Shown here: positions 17,805 to 25,623 of the stretch, in pieces
Layout: each line of letters begins with the position of its first letter
Position numbering within the stretch: position 1 is the first letter of the stretch
From: Desulforamulus aeronauticus DSM 10349
GTDB taxonomy: Bacteria; Bacillota; Desulfotomaculia; Desulfotomaculales; Desulfotomaculaceae
DNA length: 55,076 bases
NCBI RefSeq assembly: GCF_900142375.1
Contig: NZ_FRAR01000025.1
Span: 38,796 to 93,871 of the forward strand
Direction of reading: 5' to 3'
Made by a program: the position numbers and the translations under genes
The notes under the pieces: model-generated
What the model saw: the letters and a program-made list of their open reading frames with translations, nothing else
Told to the model about the DNA's origin: nothing
Databases searched by the model: none

Positions 17805-19172
17805 GTGTTTTTTCGCAAGATAACTACCAAGAAAAACGGCAAAGAGTATGTTTACGTAAAACTAATCGAAAACTACCGCCAAGATGGTAAAGTAAAACAG
17901 CGGGTTATTGCTAATTTTGGCAGTGTGGAAAACCTTTCTTCAGACCGGATAAATTACTTAATTGCCAGTCTTAAAAAATTGCACAAAGAAATTCAGCCCC
18001 AACTAGGTGATGTAAGAATTACAACCAACACCACTTCAACGATCAAAATCATACGAAGTGTGTTACGTCAGTCACCAGTCAACCAGGCAATACAAGAGAT
18101 ATTTGGTCAAAAGGATTATGAATTGATAGAGGCAATCATTTTGAAATCTATCGCTGCCTCGGAAACCAATCAACCCATTCAAGAGGCTTGTAAGAACCTA
18201 GGTTTTAAGGCGGGAACTAGCCTACAGTATTATAACACCTTAAAAAGATTGGGTGAGGATAGCAACAGGTTTTCGTTATTAAAAGCGGGTCTAAAGCACT
18301 GCCAGGAAAATGAAAACATTCACAAATCAATCGTTATTTACACTTTACAGAGCACCTTTGAAGGAAATTCCTTTGATTACGATCTAACAGGAAATATGTT
18401 TTTAACTCAGAGTTTCCAAAAACCAATAACCCTTATGCTAGCCTGTTCAACCGAGGGAGTTCCTGTGGATTACCAATATGCAGAAAATGATGAGGAAGCA
18501 ATCAAGAAGTTATCCCTATTCGTTGACAGACTTAAAAGTGAATTTCAAGGAAATATTGTGGTTCTAGATGAACATAACTATTTTCCTACAACCATGAGCG
18601 GCTGTCTAATAGCAAAACCAATGCCTGAAGCAACAGTAACCCAAAACCAAAACCAGCTGTTCAATGTGGTTACTTATAAGCAGGTTAGCCCAGGGAAAAT
18701 AAAGGAACTAAAGGCCAAATTAGCAAAGGTTTCGGCAGGATTAGAAAATTTGAAGGCCGATATTCTTCTGGGCAAGTTAACAAAAGAAAGCCATGTTACT
18801 AAAAAAGCAGAAAATGTCATTAAAAGTAATCAGTGTGATGAACTGGTGCTATATAGCTACGAGGAAACCACTCATTCATTTCACTATGAAATAGATCAAG
18901 CTGCACTCAAGCAAAAACAAGAGTCTGTCATAATGACTCCGTGGATCATAGAAGGCCAAGGCAGAGATATTTCCTTTGAAAAGATACAGGAAGTTCATAG
19001 AAAAACAGATCAGTTTGATGTGTTAACTGATCAACTAAAGATTCCACCCATTAATATTTATGTAGACTATCATTATTCGCCGGAAGTTATCTCAGGCCAT
19101 ATCCAGCTTGAGATTCTCAAAACCCAACTTCTTGGCGCAATGAACACTCTGCTTAAAGGGGGTGAGCTATAG
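17805..19172 (+). CDS. Domesticated IS1634-type transposase-like protein 1
   Basis: 455-residue protein. The N-terminus (residues 1-45: FFRKITTKKNGKEYVYVKLIENYR...KQRVIANFGS) is the standard IS1634-family transposase start. The helical AKLAKVSAGLENLKADILLGKL segment and the C-terminal PPINIYVDYHYSPEVISGHIQLEI, matching the family's RPxYHxxxxRIxAH block, are also kept. The RNase-H core is degraded. Where the first catalytic Asp (DxT) belongs the protein reads IYTLQSTF; DGxxxLxTN reads ESVIMTPW; only VVLDEHN keeps an Asp at site two. There are no terminal repeats or frameshifts. I prefer GTG 17805 to GTG 17796, by alignment with the MFFRK start of the paralogue. It is probably a DNA-binding regulator (inference). 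Confidence 0.75.
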   Translation: MFFRKITTKKNGKEYVYVKLIENYRQDGKVKQRVIANFGSVENLSSDRINYLIASLKKLHKEIQPQLGDVRITTNTTSTIKIIRSVLRQSPVNQAIQEIFGQKDYELIEAIILKSIAASETNQPIQEACKNLGFKAGTSLQYYNTLKRLGEDSNRFSLLKAGLKHCQENENIHKSIVIYTLQSTFEGNSFDYDLTGNMFLTQSFQKPITLMLACSTEGVPVDYQYAENDEEAIKKLSLFVDRLKSEFQGNIVVLDEHNYFPTTMSGCLIAKPMPEATVTQNQNQLFNVVTYKQVSPGKIKELKAKLAKVSAGLENLKADILLGKLTKESHVTKKAENVIKSNQCDELVLYSYEETTHSFHYEIDQAALKQKQESVIMTPWIIEGQGRDISFEKIQEVHRKTDQFDVLTDQLKIPPINIYVDYHYSPEVISGHIQLEILKTQLLGAMNTLLKGGEL

Positions 19173-19178
19173 AAATAA

Positions 19179-19202
19179 AATTTTGTCAATATAAATTTCT
19201 TC
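19179..19202. promoter_or_regulatory. 24-bp noncoding block identical in both cassettes
   Basis: AATTTTGTCAATAT followed by AAATTTCTTC stands six bases after the stop codon and is repeated without change at 23318-23341, where it overlaps the stop of the second copy. It contains a TTTGTCA half-site. It could be a binding site or an mRNA processing element. Confidence 0.5.
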
Positions 19203-19269
19203 CTTTTCAATTTCGATTGTAGCACCTTTATCGTTAATATTCAATATATCGAGTCATAAAATTAGCTTA

Positions 19270-19293
19270 TTTTTGTCATTACCATGACAAAAA
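19270..19293. promoter_or_regulatory. Palindrome with TGTCA-N6-TGACA, before TSUP 1
   Basis: The perfect 10-bp arms TTTTTGTCAT / ATGACAAAAA flank TACC. The TGTCA-N6-TGACA spacing is the Crp/Fnr-family geometry. Its centre lies about 43 bp before a plausible start point (CATGAT -10 at 19314-19319, no good -35), as expected for an activator site. The second cassette keeps only the left half (23405-23422). Confidence 0.65.
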
Positions 19294-19338
19294 ATTTCTT
19301 GAGTACCTTTCAGACATGATTAAAAGGGGGTTACCCAG

Positions 19339-20622
19339 ATGCGAGTAGTATATGAAGCCTTAATGTCTGCATCCAGGGCCCATGCCAAATGGGAACTGGA
19401 AATGTCCAATAACATTATGAAAAACAGAAAACACTTATTTATTTTAGCTCTTATGATGCTTCCTCTTATTATTCCTGCCATTGGTCATGCAGCAGATTTG
19501 CCTTACTTTATTGGTGGAAAAAGTGCCTATGGTCCTTCCCACTATAATCCGACGATGTTTTATGGTTCCATGGCGGTAGGTGTTTGCGCTGGTTTAATTA
19601 CTGGCTGTATTGGTGCCGGTGGTGGTTTTGTTATCACTCCCGCTTTGATGAGCTTAGGTGTGAAAGGGATTCTGGCCGTTGGTACCGACCAATTCCATAT
19701 TTTTGCCAAAGCTATTATGGGTACCGTTATTCACAAGAAATTAGGTAACGTTAATGTTGCTTTAGCTATTGCCTTCCTGGTTGGTTCCGGTATCGGTGTA
19801 ACGGCCGGTGGTACCTTAAACCGTGCCTTGTTCAACGCTAACCCGGTTATGAGTGACTTTGTGATTAGTGCGATCTATGTTGTAATGTTGGGCTTCCTCG
19901 GGTTCTATTCAATGTATGATTTTATCAAGAGCAGACATCAAACAGGCGGGGATGTTCATGGTGGTCCTGCAGGTATGACCAAATTGGCTCAGAAACTGCA
20001 GGGTGTTAAGTTGGCTCCGATGGTTACCTTTGATGAGGACTTGACTCCTGGTGGACGTAAGATTTCTGGCTGGTTTGTAGCCGTCTGTGGTGCAGTGGTT
20101 GGTTTCGCAGCTGCCATTATGGGTGTGGGCGGCGGCTTCCTTACCTTCCCCATGTTCGTATACGGTTTGGGTGTATCCTCCTTTACCACAGTAGGTACTG
20201 ACATTCTGCAAATTATTTTCACTGCCGGTTACAGCTCCATTGCCCAATATGCTATCTATGGTTATATCTTCTACACATTGGCTATGGGCATGCTGGTTGG
20301 TTCCCTACTGGGTATCCAAATTGGCGCGGCTACCACAAAAGTGGTCTCCGGTATTTACATTAGAGCTTTCTATGCTATCGCGATTTTAGCAGGTTTTGTA
20401 AACAGAGCCTTTGCTCTGCCAGAAAAAATGGCTCAAATGGGCTACATTCAGATGAATGCTGCCACAGGTAAGCTGCTAGCGGATATAGGTGCCTGGATAT
20501 TCTTTGGCTTAGTTATCATGTTTGCTGGTTGGATTATCATGAGCTTCATTCGTGGTATCCCCACGCTACGGGCTGAATCTGCCGGTGGTGAAGTAGCTGG
20601 CGGGAAAGGAGTGAGCCATTAA
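19339..20622 (+). CDS. TSUP (TauE/SafE) permease, cassette 1
   Basis: 427-residue integral membrane protein of the TSUP family (TauE/SafE, formerly DUF81), whose members move sulfite, sulfonates or other organic anions. The two family half-repeats are clear: GAGGGFVITP at 92-101 and GVGGGFLTFP at 262-271, each followed by G-TDxxxI. About eight membrane helices are visible, plus a large central loop (195-245). An unusual 30-residue N-terminal extension (YEALMSASRAHAKWELEMSNN) precedes the first hydrophobic segment (32-51). The ATG has AAGGGGG upstream. The stop overlaps the next start by one base. The substrate cannot be assigned. Confidence 0.9.
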   Translation: MRVVYEALMSASRAHAKWELEMSNNIMKNRKHLFILALMMLPLIIPAIGHAADLPYFIGGKSAYGPSHYNPTMFYGSMAVGVCAGLITGCIGAGGGFVITPALMSLGVKGILAVGTDQFHIFAKAIMGTVIHKKLGNVNVALAIAFLVGSGIGVTAGGTLNRALFNANPVMSDFVISAIYVVMLGFLGFYSMYDFIKSRHQTGGDVHGGPAGMTKLAQKLQGVKLAPMVTFDEDLTPGGRKISGWFVAVCGAVVGFAAAIMGVGGGFLTFPMFVYGLGVSSFTTVGTDILQIIFTAGYSSIAQYAIYGYIFYTLAMGMLVGSLLGIQIGAATTKVVSGIYIRAFYAIAILAGFVNRAFALPEKMAQMGYIQMNAATGKLLADIGAWIFFGLVIMFAGWIIMSFIRGIPTLRAESAGGEVAGGKGVSH

Positions 20623-21338
20623 TGATTAGAGATAGTAAAGCTTTCTTTATCGGGCTGATTATGATGGTTTCCTTTATGGGCATCTATGCTTACATGATGA
20701 CCCCCTCCTTTGGTAATGGCAGAAACGGTCTGGAATTTGCCGATGATATGTTTAATTCCATTTCCAAAGGTTCGGTACAGGATGTTGTTCAGGGTGAAAT
20801 TAAGAAGGCAGAACAGTGGAACGGCAACAATATTGAGGTGAATTTAAAAGCTAAGGATGAAGAACAGGCCGAAAGATGGTCTAAAGTTATTCAAGCCGTT
20901 GACGGTTCCGAGGTAAATGTAAATAAGGAAGCAGTAATGGTCAAGGCCGATCTGGGAAAAATTCTGGCCAACATTTCCGAAGACTGTATCAATATGTATG
21001 ATAACAAAGGGGATGTTATACAACAAAAATACGACACTGATCCCCGGGATGCCACCAATAGATGGTACAATATTTCTAAGGCCATTGTCAAAGACTTAGA
21101 GAAACAAGAGAAGTTTAAGGAATCCATTGCTATTCAACAATACCAGCAAAAAGTAATTGAACCTGCTTATAACTATTACGGTGTTGATGCTGAAAAAGCG
21201 GGTAACAACGCTGGCATCATGACCTTCATGATGGTGTTCTACCTCATTTACACCATGTGGTATGGTTTTGCCATCTACTTCCTGTGCCAGGGGTTAGGCA
21301 TCACCATGAGTAAGTCAGGTAAAAAGCAAGAAGCATAA
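20622..21338 (+). CDS. TSUP partner membrane protein, 238 aa, cassette 1
   Basis: I do not recognise a named family. The layout is an N-terminal membrane helix (residues about 8-28, AFFIGLIMMVSFMGIYAYMM), a roughly 165-residue extracytoplasmic region with alternating helix/strand character (MFNSISKGS, VNLKAKDEEQAERW, DPRDATNRWYNISKAI, YNYYGVDAE), and a second helix at about 200-225 followed by a short Lys-rich end. It starts on the last base of the permease stop (TAATG), so the two are strictly coupled and probably form one complex. The pairing is preserved in the second cassette. Confidence 0.85.
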   Translation: MIRDSKAFFIGLIMMVSFMGIYAYMMTPSFGNGRNGLEFADDMFNSISKGSVQDVVQGEIKKAEQWNGNNIEVNLKAKDEEQAERWSKVIQAVDGSEVNVNKEAVMVKADLGKILANISEDCINMYDNKGDVIQQKYDTDPRDATNRWYNISKAIVKDLEKQEKFKESIAIQQYQQKVIEPAYNYYGVDAEKAGNNAGIMTFMMVFYLIYTMWYGFAIYFLCQGLGITMSKSGKKQEA

Positions 21339-21344
21339 TAGGTT

Positions 21345-21430
21345 CTTGCTGTACTTTCATTGATAGAATTTTATTCTTTTTGAAAGTGTCTTGTACTTTC
21401 ATCAATAGAATTTTATTCCTTTTGAAAGTG
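21345..21430. repeat. Two tandem about-40-bp hairpin units
   Basis: Two near-identical units, each running from TACTTTCAT to TTTTGAAAGTG with AGAATTTTATTC inside, stand in direct repeat right after the cassette 1 partner gene. Each can fold through ACTTTCA/TGAAAGT. They precede the terminator at 21441 and may protect the 3' end of the mRNA. Confidence 0.75.
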
Positions 21431-21440
21431 AAAAGCGAAG

Positions 21441-21465
21441 CACCCTCTCTATGAGGGTGTTTTTG
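21441..21465 (+). terminator. Rho-independent terminator of cassette 1
   Basis: CACCCTC-tctat-GAGGGTG followed by TTTTTGCG. Confidence 0.85.
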
Positions 21466-21471
21466 CGTTTA

Positions 21472-21552
21472 GCAAATCAGAAAGTATAAGGGCAAAATAA
21501 GGCTGACGCCGAAAACTCTCGGTCCTGGAGAGTAGGGTGTCAGCCAAATTTT
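21472..21552 (+). other. Shared intergenic structured element, copy A
   Basis: GCAAATCAGAAAGTATAA, then GGGCAAA and AAG, then a hairpin closed by GGCTGAC/GTCAGCC with an inner CTCTC/GAGAG stem, then AATTTTTG. Copy B after the second cassette (25624-25748) has the same order of parts. The downstream T-run gives a terminator-like end. The identity is unknown, and no gene is visible in the rest of 21553-21930 apart from the regulatory elements listed. Confidence 0.5.
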
Positions 21553-21683
21553 TGATGTGAGATAGATGAGATGTTTATTTGTCAATACTATTTTGAAAAA
21601 TGCTATTAATTATTTGGTTTTTACTATATTATGCATGACTGTGTTCAGGTGATGAGGTGAAAAATCCTGTAAGTTATTGATTT

Positions 21684-21712
21684 TTAAATGACAAAAGTCT
21701 CTTGTCATTTAA
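21684..21712. promoter_or_regulatory. Inverted repeat with TGACA-N9-TGTCA, cassette 2
   Basis: The perfect 10-bp arms TTAAATGACA / TGTCATTTAA are separated by nine bases. Position and geometry match the repeat at 17534-17552 before cassette 1. Confidence 0.65.
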
Positions 21713-21796
21713 GGTATAGTTACCTTTTAGCTAGATATTAGTAATGAAAAACAAATACAAACTAAGGAAATTTTTTATTTTTGTGCAAAAAAGTAC

Positions 21797-21825
21797 TTGC
21801 AATTAAAAAACCTATTTGCTAGTAT
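21797..21825 (+). promoter_or_regulatory. Promoter of cassette 2
   Basis: TTGCAA, 17 bp, TAGTAT, aligned with the promoter of cassette 1 (TTGAAA-N17-TAGCAT) and embedded in the same conserved A-rich context. Confidence 0.7.
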
Positions 21826-21930
21826 TTGCGCATAACTCAGAGACAAAAATAAGCTCATTTAAAAACAACAAAACAAATAAGTTTATGAAAATAATAGAAA
21901 AAATATGGCTATAAATTTTGAGGTGAGGAT

Positions 21931-23319
21931 ATGTTTTTTCGTAAGATTACCACCAGAAAAAATGGTAAGGAATATGTTTACGTTAAGTTAATTGAGAATT
22001 ACCGCACCAATGGTAAGATAAAACAACGAGTAGTGGCAAACTTCGGCAGCCTGGAAAACCTTTCGCCCCACAGAATTACTGATTTGATTACCAGTCTACG
22101 GAGACTTTATCAAGAAATTGAAGTCTTACAGGATAAGAAACTGGTGGTTGAAGACTTAATAGATCAAGCATCCGAAATAAGTAAAGAAATAAGAAATCGG
22201 AAAGTGCTTGAACCATTTGGGCAGGTGTTTCAGGATGAGCAATATCAGATCTTAGAAGCCTTAATCATAAAATCTTTAGTTGCTTCCGAAATGAATAGCC
22301 CTGTAGAGGAGATTTGTCAACAATTGGGGTTGGTAAATGCCGACAGCATTCAATTTTATAATATAGTAAAGATGTTGGGTGAGGATAGTACTAGGCCGCA
22401 GGTGATTAAAGCAAGGCTTTCTGATGTGTTAGAAAATGAGAAAGTTAACAAAGTAATTTATATTTACCCACTCAAAAGCACCTTTAAGGGAAGGACTTTT
22501 CGTCTTGACCCAACGGGTAATCCCTATTCAAGCGAGAATTACCAAAAAGAGTTTCTGCTATGGTTAGCCTATGATCAACAAGGTGTACCCTTAGATTTCA
22601 CTTGGCTTGATAAAAAGGAGCAGTTAGCTGAACAGTTAAACCATTTAGTGCAGCGTCTAGAAACCTTATCAGGTAGTCAGGTGATTGTTATGGATCGGGA
22701 GGGTGTTCTAACGGGAGCAGAGGTACCGTATCCTATAGCCTGGTTAACGAAGCAAATGCCAAAGGGAGAAGGAGGGACTTCTACCGAAGATCAAGACCAC
22801 ATCTTTCAGGCCACTCAGGTACAGCCTGAAAGTGAACTCAAGATAAAAGAAATGAAAGCTAACCTTGCTAAGGTTGCGGCAGGCATGGAAAATATCAAAG
22901 CAGATATTCTGTTAGGAAAATTAAGTAAAGAATCTGCCATTAAGAAAAGAGCCGAAGCAGTCATACGAACCAATAATTGTCAGGACATGGTAACCTGTTT
23001 CTTTAATGATACTAATCAAACCCTCCACTATTATATCAAAGATACGATTGTAGAACAAAAATCTACATCCTTAGTAACTACTTCTTGGGTAGTACCAAAG
23101 GGAAAACTCAAACATAACATCACAATTCCTAATATCACAATAAAAGCTGATCAGTTTCAAATTATTACCGATCAGCTCAACATACCACCTATCAATTTAT
23201 ACGCAGATTACCATTACTCAAGGGAAGTAATCTCTGGTCATATAGTACTGGAGATTATCAAAAAACAAATAGCTATGGTAACCGAATTACCACAGCAAGG
23301 GGGTGATACCCCAGAATAA
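21931..23319 (+). CDS. Domesticated IS1634-type transposase-like protein 2
   Basis: 462-residue paralogue of the 17805-19172 product. They are about half identical by eye, most alike in the first 45 residues, in the helical AKVAAGMENIKADILLGKL segment, and in the last 40 residues (QLNIPPINLYADYHYSREVISGH). The same core positions are lost: IYPLKSTF replaces the DxT motif, and SLVTTSW replaces DGxxxLxTN; VIMDREG keeps site two. An intact, frameshift-free frame in both copies argues for selection on a non-transposition role. The ATG follows GAGGTGAGG. It lies upstream of a second TSUP/partner pair in the same order and spacing as copy 1. Confidence 0.75.
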   Translation: MFFRKITTRKNGKEYVYVKLIENYRTNGKIKQRVVANFGSLENLSPHRITDLITSLRRLYQEIEVLQDKKLVVEDLIDQASEISKEIRNRKVLEPFGQVFQDEQYQILEALIIKSLVASEMNSPVEEICQQLGLVNADSIQFYNIVKMLGEDSTRPQVIKARLSDVLENEKVNKVIYIYPLKSTFKGRTFRLDPTGNPYSSENYQKEFLLWLAYDQQGVPLDFTWLDKKEQLAEQLNHLVQRLETLSGSQVIVMDREGVLTGAEVPYPIAWLTKQMPKGEGGTSTEDQDHIFQATQVQPESELKIKEMKANLAKVAAGMENIKADILLGKLSKESAIKKRAEAVIRTNNCQDMVTCFFNDTNQTLHYYIKDTIVEQKSTSLVTTSWVVPKGKLKHNITIPNITIKADQFQIITDQLNIPPINLYADYHYSREVISGHIVLEIIKKQIAMVTELPQQGGDTPE

Positions 23320-23341
23320 TTTTGTCAATATAAATTTCTTC
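23318..23341. promoter_or_regulatory. 24-bp conserved noncoding block, copy 2
   Basis: Identical to 19179-19202, and overlaps the stop codon of the transposase-like gene. It includes TTTGTCA. Confidence 0.5.
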
Positions 23342-23404
23342 TCCAAAGACATTTTAACACTACGTCATCTATTATTCAAGGGAAACTATTAGGAATTGAT
23401 TAAA

Positions 23405-23422
23405 TTTTTTGTCATTACTTTT
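23405..23422. promoter_or_regulatory. Half-site of the TSUP operator, cassette 2
   Basis: TTTTTTGTCATTAC matches the left arm of the palindrome at 19270-19293, but the right arm reads TTTTAAGG rather than ATGACAAA. It lies about 40 bp before a TATGTT -10-like hexamer (23449-23454). If the full palindrome is the functional form, the two cassettes are regulated differently. Confidence 0.45.
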
Positions 23423-23483
23423 AAGGCATTATTTTTTAAAGCACCTTTTATGTTCAAATCAGGCTGATGAGGGGGTTACCTGA

Positions 23484-24770
23484 ATGAGAGGATTATACGA
23501 GGCTCTAATGAGCGCCTCGAGGGCCCATGCGAGATGGGAAATTGAAATGTCCAATAATATTGTCCGGAGCAGAAAACACTTATTCATTTTACTAGTAATG
23601 TGCCTACCCTTTATCATCCCGGCCATTGGCCATGCAGCTGCACTGCCGGACTTTTTAGGTGGAAAAAGTGCTTTTGGACCATCTCACTTTACTCCGGTCA
23701 TGTTTTATGGTTCCATGGCTGTCGGTGTCTGTGCTGGGCTGATCACTGGTTGTATCGGTGCCGGTGGTGGTTTTGTAATTACACCCGCCCTGATGAGCTT
23801 AGGCGTAAAAGGGATTCTGGCGGTTGGTACCGACCAATTCCACATCTTTGCTAAGGCTATTATGGGTACTGTAATTCACAAGAAATTAGGTAACGTAAAC
23901 GTCTCTCTGGCCATTGCCTTCCTGGTTGGTTCCGGTATCGGTGTAACCGGTGGCGGTTCCCTGAACCGGGCCCTGTTCAACGCCAACCCGGTGATGAGTG
24001 ACTTTATGATTAGCACGGTTTACGTGATTATCTTAGGCTTCCTGGGCTTCTACTCTATGTACGACTTCTTTAAAACCAGAGGTCAGGTCAATAAAGGAGA
24101 TGCACACGGTGGGCCGATTGGCTTAACCCCCCTAGCCATCAAATTACAAAAAGTTAACCTAGCCCCTATGATCAAGTTTGACGAAGATATCACCCCTGGC
24201 GGCCGTAAAATATCCGGTTGGTTTGTAGCCCTCTGTGGCGCGGTTACCGGCTTCCTGGCAGCCATCATGGGTGTGGGTGGCGGTTTCGTAACCTTCCCGA
24301 TGTTCGTCTACGGTCTTGGCGTATCTTCCTTCACCACCGTAGGTACGGATATTCTGCAGATTATCTTTACCGCGGGTTATAGTTCCATTGCTCAGTATGC
24401 AATCTATGGTTATATTTTCTACACCTTGGCCATGGGTATGCTGGTGGGCTCTCTGTTGGGGATTCAAATTGGTGCAGCTACTACCAAAGTGGTTCCCGGT
24501 ATTTACATCAGAGCTTTCTACGCTATCGCCATTATGGCTGGTTTTGTCAACAGAGCCTTCGCTCTGCCGGAGAAAATGGGTCAAATGGGGTATATCACCA
24601 TTAGTAAAGAAACCGGTACTTTGCTCAATAATATTGGTACCTGGATTTTCTTCGGACTGGTGATACTCTTTGCAGGCTGGATTATCCTTAGCTTCATCAG
24701 AGGTATACCAACCCTGCGGGCTGAAAGTGCTAAGAGCGATGTGCCCAATGGGAAAGGAGTGAGCCATTAA
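23484..24770 (+). CDS. TSUP (TauE/SafE) permease, cassette 2
   Basis: 428-residue paralogue of the 19339-20622 permease, much more conserved than the transposase-like pair. It keeps the odd N-terminal extension (LYEALMSASRAHARWEIEMSNN) and both GAGGGFVITP / GVGGGFVTFP half-repeats; differences cluster in the central loop (196-230) and near the C-terminus. The start ATG follows GAGGGGGTTACC, a leader string also conserved in copy 1. The stop overlaps the partner gene by one base. Substrate is unknown, and near identity of the pore half-repeats suggests the same substrate class for both. Confidence 0.9.
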   Translation: MRGLYEALMSASRAHARWEIEMSNNIVRSRKHLFILLVMCLPFIIPAIGHAAALPDFLGGKSAFGPSHFTPVMFYGSMAVGVCAGLITGCIGAGGGFVITPALMSLGVKGILAVGTDQFHIFAKAIMGTVIHKKLGNVNVSLAIAFLVGSGIGVTGGGSLNRALFNANPVMSDFMISTVYVIILGFLGFYSMYDFFKTRGQVNKGDAHGGPIGLTPLAIKLQKVNLAPMIKFDEDITPGGRKISGWFVALCGAVTGFLAAIMGVGGGFVTFPMFVYGLGVSSFTTVGTDILQIIFTAGYSSIAQYAIYGYIFYTLAMGMLVGSLLGIQIGAATTKVVPGIYIRAFYAIAIMAGFVNRAFALPEKMGQMGYITISKETGTLLNNIGTWIFFGLVILFAGWIILSFIRGIPTLRAESAKSDVPNGKGVSH

Positions 24771-25486
24771 TGATAAGAGATAGCAAAGCCTTTATAATTG
24801 GGCTAGTTATGTTGATATCTTTCATGGGAATCTACGCCTATATGATGACCCCTTCCTTTGGTAATGGCAGAAACGGTTTAGAATATGCTGATGATATGTT
24901 TAACTCCATCTCTAAGGGTTCTGCCCAGGAGGTTGTCTTAGACGAAGTTAAAAAAGCTGAGAAATGGAATGGCACCAGCATCGATCTGACATTAAAGGGT
25001 AAAGACGAAGATCAGGCCAAGCGATGGGCAGAGGCTTTTCAACAGGTGGACGGTGCAGAGGTGCAAGTAAATAAGGAACAAGTGGCTCTGAAGGCCGACT
25101 TTGGCAAACTGTTGGCCAATATTTCGGAAGATTGTGTGGCTATGTATGAAAATAAGGGTGATGTAGTGCAAGCAAAATACAACACAGATCCTCGAGATGC
25201 CACTAACCGTTGGTACAACATTACCAAATCAATTGGTAAAGAATTAGAAAAGAAAGAACAATTTAAGGAATCCATTTACCTGTCAACCTATCAGAAAAAA
25301 GTGATTGAACCCGCCTATAACTACTATGGTGTAGAAACCAAATTTGTGAGTGACAACAAAGGCTCTATGACCTTCCTGCTCCTCTTCTACATGGTCTACA
25401 CCCTGTGGTATGGTTTCGCTATCTACTTCCTGTGTATCGGGTTTGGTATTACCATGACCAAAGCTACCAAAAAATCCGAAGCTTAA
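24770..25486 (+). CDS. TSUP partner membrane protein, 238 aa, cassette 2
   Basis: Paralogue of the 20622-21338 product with exactly the same length and topology: N-terminal helix (8-28), soluble extracytoplasmic part, C-terminal helix (about 200-225). It is roughly two-thirds identical by eye. The blocks YAYMMTPSFGNGRNGLE, NISEDC, DPRDATNRWYNI and KKVIEPAYNYYGV are conserved, while the exposed helices differ. Coupled to its permease by TAATG. Function is unknown; a permease subunit or anion-capturing domain is plausible. Confidence 0.85.
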   Translation: MIRDSKAFIIGLVMLISFMGIYAYMMTPSFGNGRNGLEYADDMFNSISKGSAQEVVLDEVKKAEKWNGTSIDLTLKGKDEDQAKRWAEAFQQVDGAEVQVNKEQVALKADFGKLLANISEDCVAMYENKGDVVQAKYNTDPRDATNRWYNITKSIGKELEKKEQFKESIYLSTYQKKVIEPAYNYYGVETKFVSDNKGSMTFLLLFYMVYTLWYGFAIYFLCIGFGITMTKATKKSEA

Positions 25487-25503
25487 TATTCTTCATGTAC
25501 CTG

Positions 25504-25531
25504 AACACCCCCTGCCGGGGTGTTTTTTTTA
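25504..25531 (+). terminator. Rho-independent terminator of cassette 2
   Basis: AACACCCC-ctgcc-GGGGTGTT with eight T residues. Confidence 0.92.
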
Positions 25532-25584
25532 CTCTACTTTACCCAATGACTTTCCTGTTGTAAAATGATAAGATAATTGACAAT

Positions 25585-25619
25585 GCCGCCTGATGAAAAT
25601 CATCAAGGTGGCTTTTATT
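25585..25619 (+). terminator. Second terminator-like hairpin
   Basis: GCCGCCTGATGA pairs with TCATCAAGGTGGC (one bulge), followed by TTTTATT. Confidence 0.7.
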
Positions 25620-25623
25620 CTTG

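Noticed and set aside
17805-23319. Active IS1634 insertion sequences
   Set aside because: No terminal inverted repeats or target duplications flank the genes, the catalytic motifs are degenerate, and the copies are diverged, not near-identical.
19339-25486. Naming the TSUP permeases as sulfite exporters
   Set aside because: TSUP members carry several anions; nothing in the sequence fixes the substrate, so only the family is stated.
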